In this document: positions 22,588-23,944 of the stretch, one piece after another
Position numbering within the stretch: position 1 is the first letter of the stretch
Layout of the letters: each line of letters opens with the position of its first letter
Assembly (NCBI GenBank): GCA_947375085.1
Contig: CANCEQ010000019.1
Span: 1 to 23,944, forward strand
From: Flavobacteriales bacterium
GTDB lineage: Bacteria > Bacteroidota > Bacteroidia > Flavobacteriales > Crocinitomicaceae
DNA: 23,944 nt
Reading direction: 5' to 3'
Position numbers and translations under genes: made by a program
Notes under the pieces: generated by a model
Seen by the model: only the letters and a program-made list of their open reading frames with translations
Database searches by the model: none
What the model was told of the DNA's origin: nothing

Positions 22588-23631
22588 TTATTCCTTTTTG
22601 CTCCCGTTTTTTGGATTTGTTAATTCTTCCTTGATCAGATTTAGTAAGTCATTATGTTTTTGAGTAAATTCAGTTGAAGGTCTTCCGTTTTGTTGAGTGT
22701 ATTTTTTATAGATATATTTTATATCGTAAGATCTATCAAATTCAAAATTGGTATGAATCCATTTTGCTGTATTTTTTAATATAGCATTACCTCCAATTAT
22801 ATAGTTATTTATCTCGAATGCTTTTACCAGATTTAAAAAGTTGTTAAGTTTCATCAATAACTTAATCTTATTTTTTGTACCCTTAAAATTTAAAATCGTA
22901 TTAATATTTATCTCATCTTCTTCATTACTATTTTCTTTGATGAAACGACAAAATTTTTCAATTACAATTATATTAGAAAATTTTAAAGATGATAAATTAT
23001 TTTCAGTTGACGAATCCAAAGGATCGCCTTGTTCAGGAGATTTTAAATCTTTAGTTTCGTAATGGGTTTTATCAATTAAAATTAAATTTTCATTCGATTT
23101 AGTTTTATTATTTGTTTTGGTTTTAACCCTTGTTTCATCTTCAGATGTATCATTGTTTGAAGAAGGGTATCCATTATTTAATCGTTTAAATAAAATCCAT
23201 TCAGAAAGTGTTTTAATCACTAATTTATCTTTAATGAAATCATTGTTGCTTACGCTGTCTAAAATGTAAAATTCGACACAATTCAAGAATTTCATTTTAT
23301 CAGTCCATCGATTGTAATGGTATTCAAGTATTAAATTTGTCTTATACGAAGGGTTGGAAAGTAAAAAAAGACCTAACCAATAGATGTAATTATCAAAATT
23401 ATTTTTGGGTGTAATAACATATGAGGGTAGAGCCTCATATTCTTCAAATTCTAGATTGTAATTTTCTTTGTCAGTTAGTATTATTTGTTTAATAGAATAA
23501 GTTATTCTTTCTTTAAAATCTTTCTTTTTTGCTACTCCTTTTTCAGAAGTGTCATTTGAAAGTTTATTATCTAGTAAATGATAAATATTTACTAGATCAA
23601 TATCATAAACATGTTTGACAAAAGTTTTCAT
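22588..23631 (-). CDS. Hypothetical protein, first gene of the tRNA-adjacent block
   Basis: A 347-residue protein rich in K, N and I that I do not recognise. Residues 1-150 are a mixed alpha/beta region with aromatic clusters (NYIYWLGLFLLSNPSY, YHYNRW). Residues about 155-215 are a polar, repetitive linker (NKTKSNENL, DETRVKTKTNNKTK), and the C-terminal region (about 220-347) is helical, ending in a basic tail. No integrase, relaxase or replication motif is visible. It lies upstream of an excisionase-like gene and next to tRNA-Asp, which points to a mobile-element protein, perhaps an initiator or accessory factor. Its stop is 77 bases from the HTH gene start. Confidence 0.6.
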   Translation of the reverse strand: MKTFVKHVYDIDLVNIYHLLDNKLSNDTSEKGVAKKKDFKERITYSIKQIILTDKENYNLEFEEYEALPSYVITPKNNFDNYIYWLGLFLLSNPSYKTNLILEYHYNRWTDKMKFLNCVEFYILDSVSNNDFIKDKLVIKTLSEWILFKRLNNGYPSSNNDTSEDETRVKTKTNNKTKSNENLILIDKTHYETKDLKSPEQGDPLDSSTENNLSSLKFSNIIVIEKFCRFIKENSNEEDEININTILNFKGTKNKIKLLMKLNNFLNLVKAFEINNYIIGGNAILKNTAKWIHTNFEFDRSYDIKYIYKKYTQQNGRPSTEFTQKHNDLLNLIKEELTNPKNGSKKE

Positions 23632-23733
23632 AAATTTAAGTTGAAAATGATTACTGGTGATTTAAAATTAAGAAAAGAAAGGAGGAAGAAATAATAAAAT
23701 GATTATATTTAATAAAAAAATCTGATAAAAATT

Positions 23734-23812
23734 CAGGGCTTTATTTTAATCTGACCCCCATCTGACCCCCTTAGTGTTTTTGACCAAACTTCCTTAAAAG
23801 CAAAAAGCCCTG
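23734..23812. repeat. Inverted arms CAGGGCTTT..TTTTAA around the tandem repeat
   Basis: CAGGGCTTTATTTTAA (23734-23749) has an inverted near-copy at 23794-23812 (TTAAAAGCAAAAAGCCCTG), with three extra bases. The right arm is also one half of the tRNA terminator. Between the arms lies the tandem 11-mer. This could be a remnant attachment region, or an old duplication of the terminator arm. Confidence 0.35.
23749..23770. repeat. Tandem 11-bp repeat ATCTGACCCCC
   Basis: Two exact, adjacent copies of ATCTGACCCCC (23749-23759, 23760-23770). The 11-base period is one helical turn, so both copies face the same side of DNA, as binding sites for a recombinase or regulator would. The C-rich stretch is unusual in this AT-rich intergenic DNA. 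Confidence 0.6.
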
Positions 23813-23837
23813 CAAAGTTGATACTTGCAGAGCTTTT
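23802..23837 (-). terminator. Intrinsic terminator of tRNA-Asp
   Basis: On the minus strand AAAAGCTCTGCAA and TTGCAGGGCTTTTT pair as a 13-bp stem with one mismatch, followed by the U-rich GCTTTT. It begins 27 bases after the tRNA 3' end and is intact, so any insertion here lies beyond the terminator. Confidence 0.75.
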
Positions 23838-23864
23838 CTGATTCCCGCAGCCATACGAGACTTG

Positions 23865-23938
23865 CGGTCCGGACGGGACTCGAACCCGCGACCTCCGCCG
23901 TGACAGGGCGGCATTCTAACCAACTGAACTACCGAACC
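23865..23938 (-). tRNA. tRNA-Asp (anticodon GTC)
   Basis: A 74-base cloverleaf on the minus strand. The acceptor stem is GGTTCGG paired with CCGGACC (one G-T pair), discriminator base G; the anticodon stem CCGCC/GGCGG carries the loop CTGTCAC with anticodon GTC (plus strand GAC at 23902-23904); the T arm has GTTCGAGTC. The CCA end is not encoded, as is common in Bacteroidota. The D arm is also present (TAGTTCAGTTGGTTAGAAT). Confidence 0.95.
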
Positions 23939-23944
23939 AATATT

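Noticed and set aside
1..23944. CRISPR array, rRNA genes or IS transposase
   Set aside because: No regular spaced repeats, no rRNA-like segment and no transposase motif were seen on either strand.

Overview
The window is AT-rich DNA from a member of the Bacteroidota, most likely a flavobacterium-type organism. The signs are a TonB-dependent receptor in a vitamin-type operon, a PcfJ-like protein, weak Shine-Dalgarno sequences, and promoter candidates that fit the Bacteroidota pattern TTG-N19-TAnnTTTG. It reads as an accessory region of a chromosome: defence genes and unknown genes on the left, an NAD+ salvage operon on the right, and a small mobile-element-like block next to a tRNA-Asp gene at the right edge.

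Left part (1-6612, genes on the minus strand): a gene cut by the window edge, an unusual 147-base stretch with no C on the plus strand, a DUF2806 protein, and a two-gene pair of an AAA15/DUF3696-type ATPase and a PD-(D/E)XK-type nuclease that looks like a defence system. The DUF2806 gene and the ATPase/nuclease pair are each followed, within 7 to 11 bases of the stop codon, by an imperfect palindrome of about 110 bp ending in GCTrA(C)/GTTAGC. The ATPase/nuclease pair also sits between inverted GTTAGCAAC 9-mers, an arrangement like integron gene cassettes. A small protein with two tandem zinc-finger-like repeats and a PcfJ-family protein follow.

Middle (6613-12663, plus strand): a secreted leucine-rich-repeat protein, a zinc-ribbon protein of unknown function, and a complete McrB-McrC modification-dependent restriction system. 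Its McrB carries a long modular N-terminus, and a good promoter lies upstream.

Right-centre (12686-21310, minus strand): nine genes arranged as two transcription blocks. The first block is an NrtR-like NUDIX/winged-helix regulator, a Prs-like phosphoribosyl-diphosphate synthase, a HAD phosphatase and a nicotinamide phosphoribosyltransferase (NadV/Nampt family). A strong terminator then precedes an alpha/beta hydrolase, an ADP-ribosylglycohydrolase, a TonB-dependent receptor, PnuC and NadR. Together they can take up nicotinamide riboside (receptor, PnuC, NadR), recycle nicotinamide (Prs, NadV, NadR), and possibly handle ADP-ribose. The Prs-like plus Nampt-like pair resembles the gene pair of the phage NAD+ reconstitution pathway NARP1. 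Two GTGT-N7-ACAC boxes flank a near-ideal promoter in front of the regulator gene.

Right edge (21382-23938): a long inverted repeat, then four minus-strand genes (small membrane protein, zinc-cluster protein, excisionase-like HTH protein, unknown 347-residue protein), a tandem 11-bp repeat, a terminator and tRNA-Asp(GTC). No integrase gene is visible, so this is at best one end or a remnant of an element.
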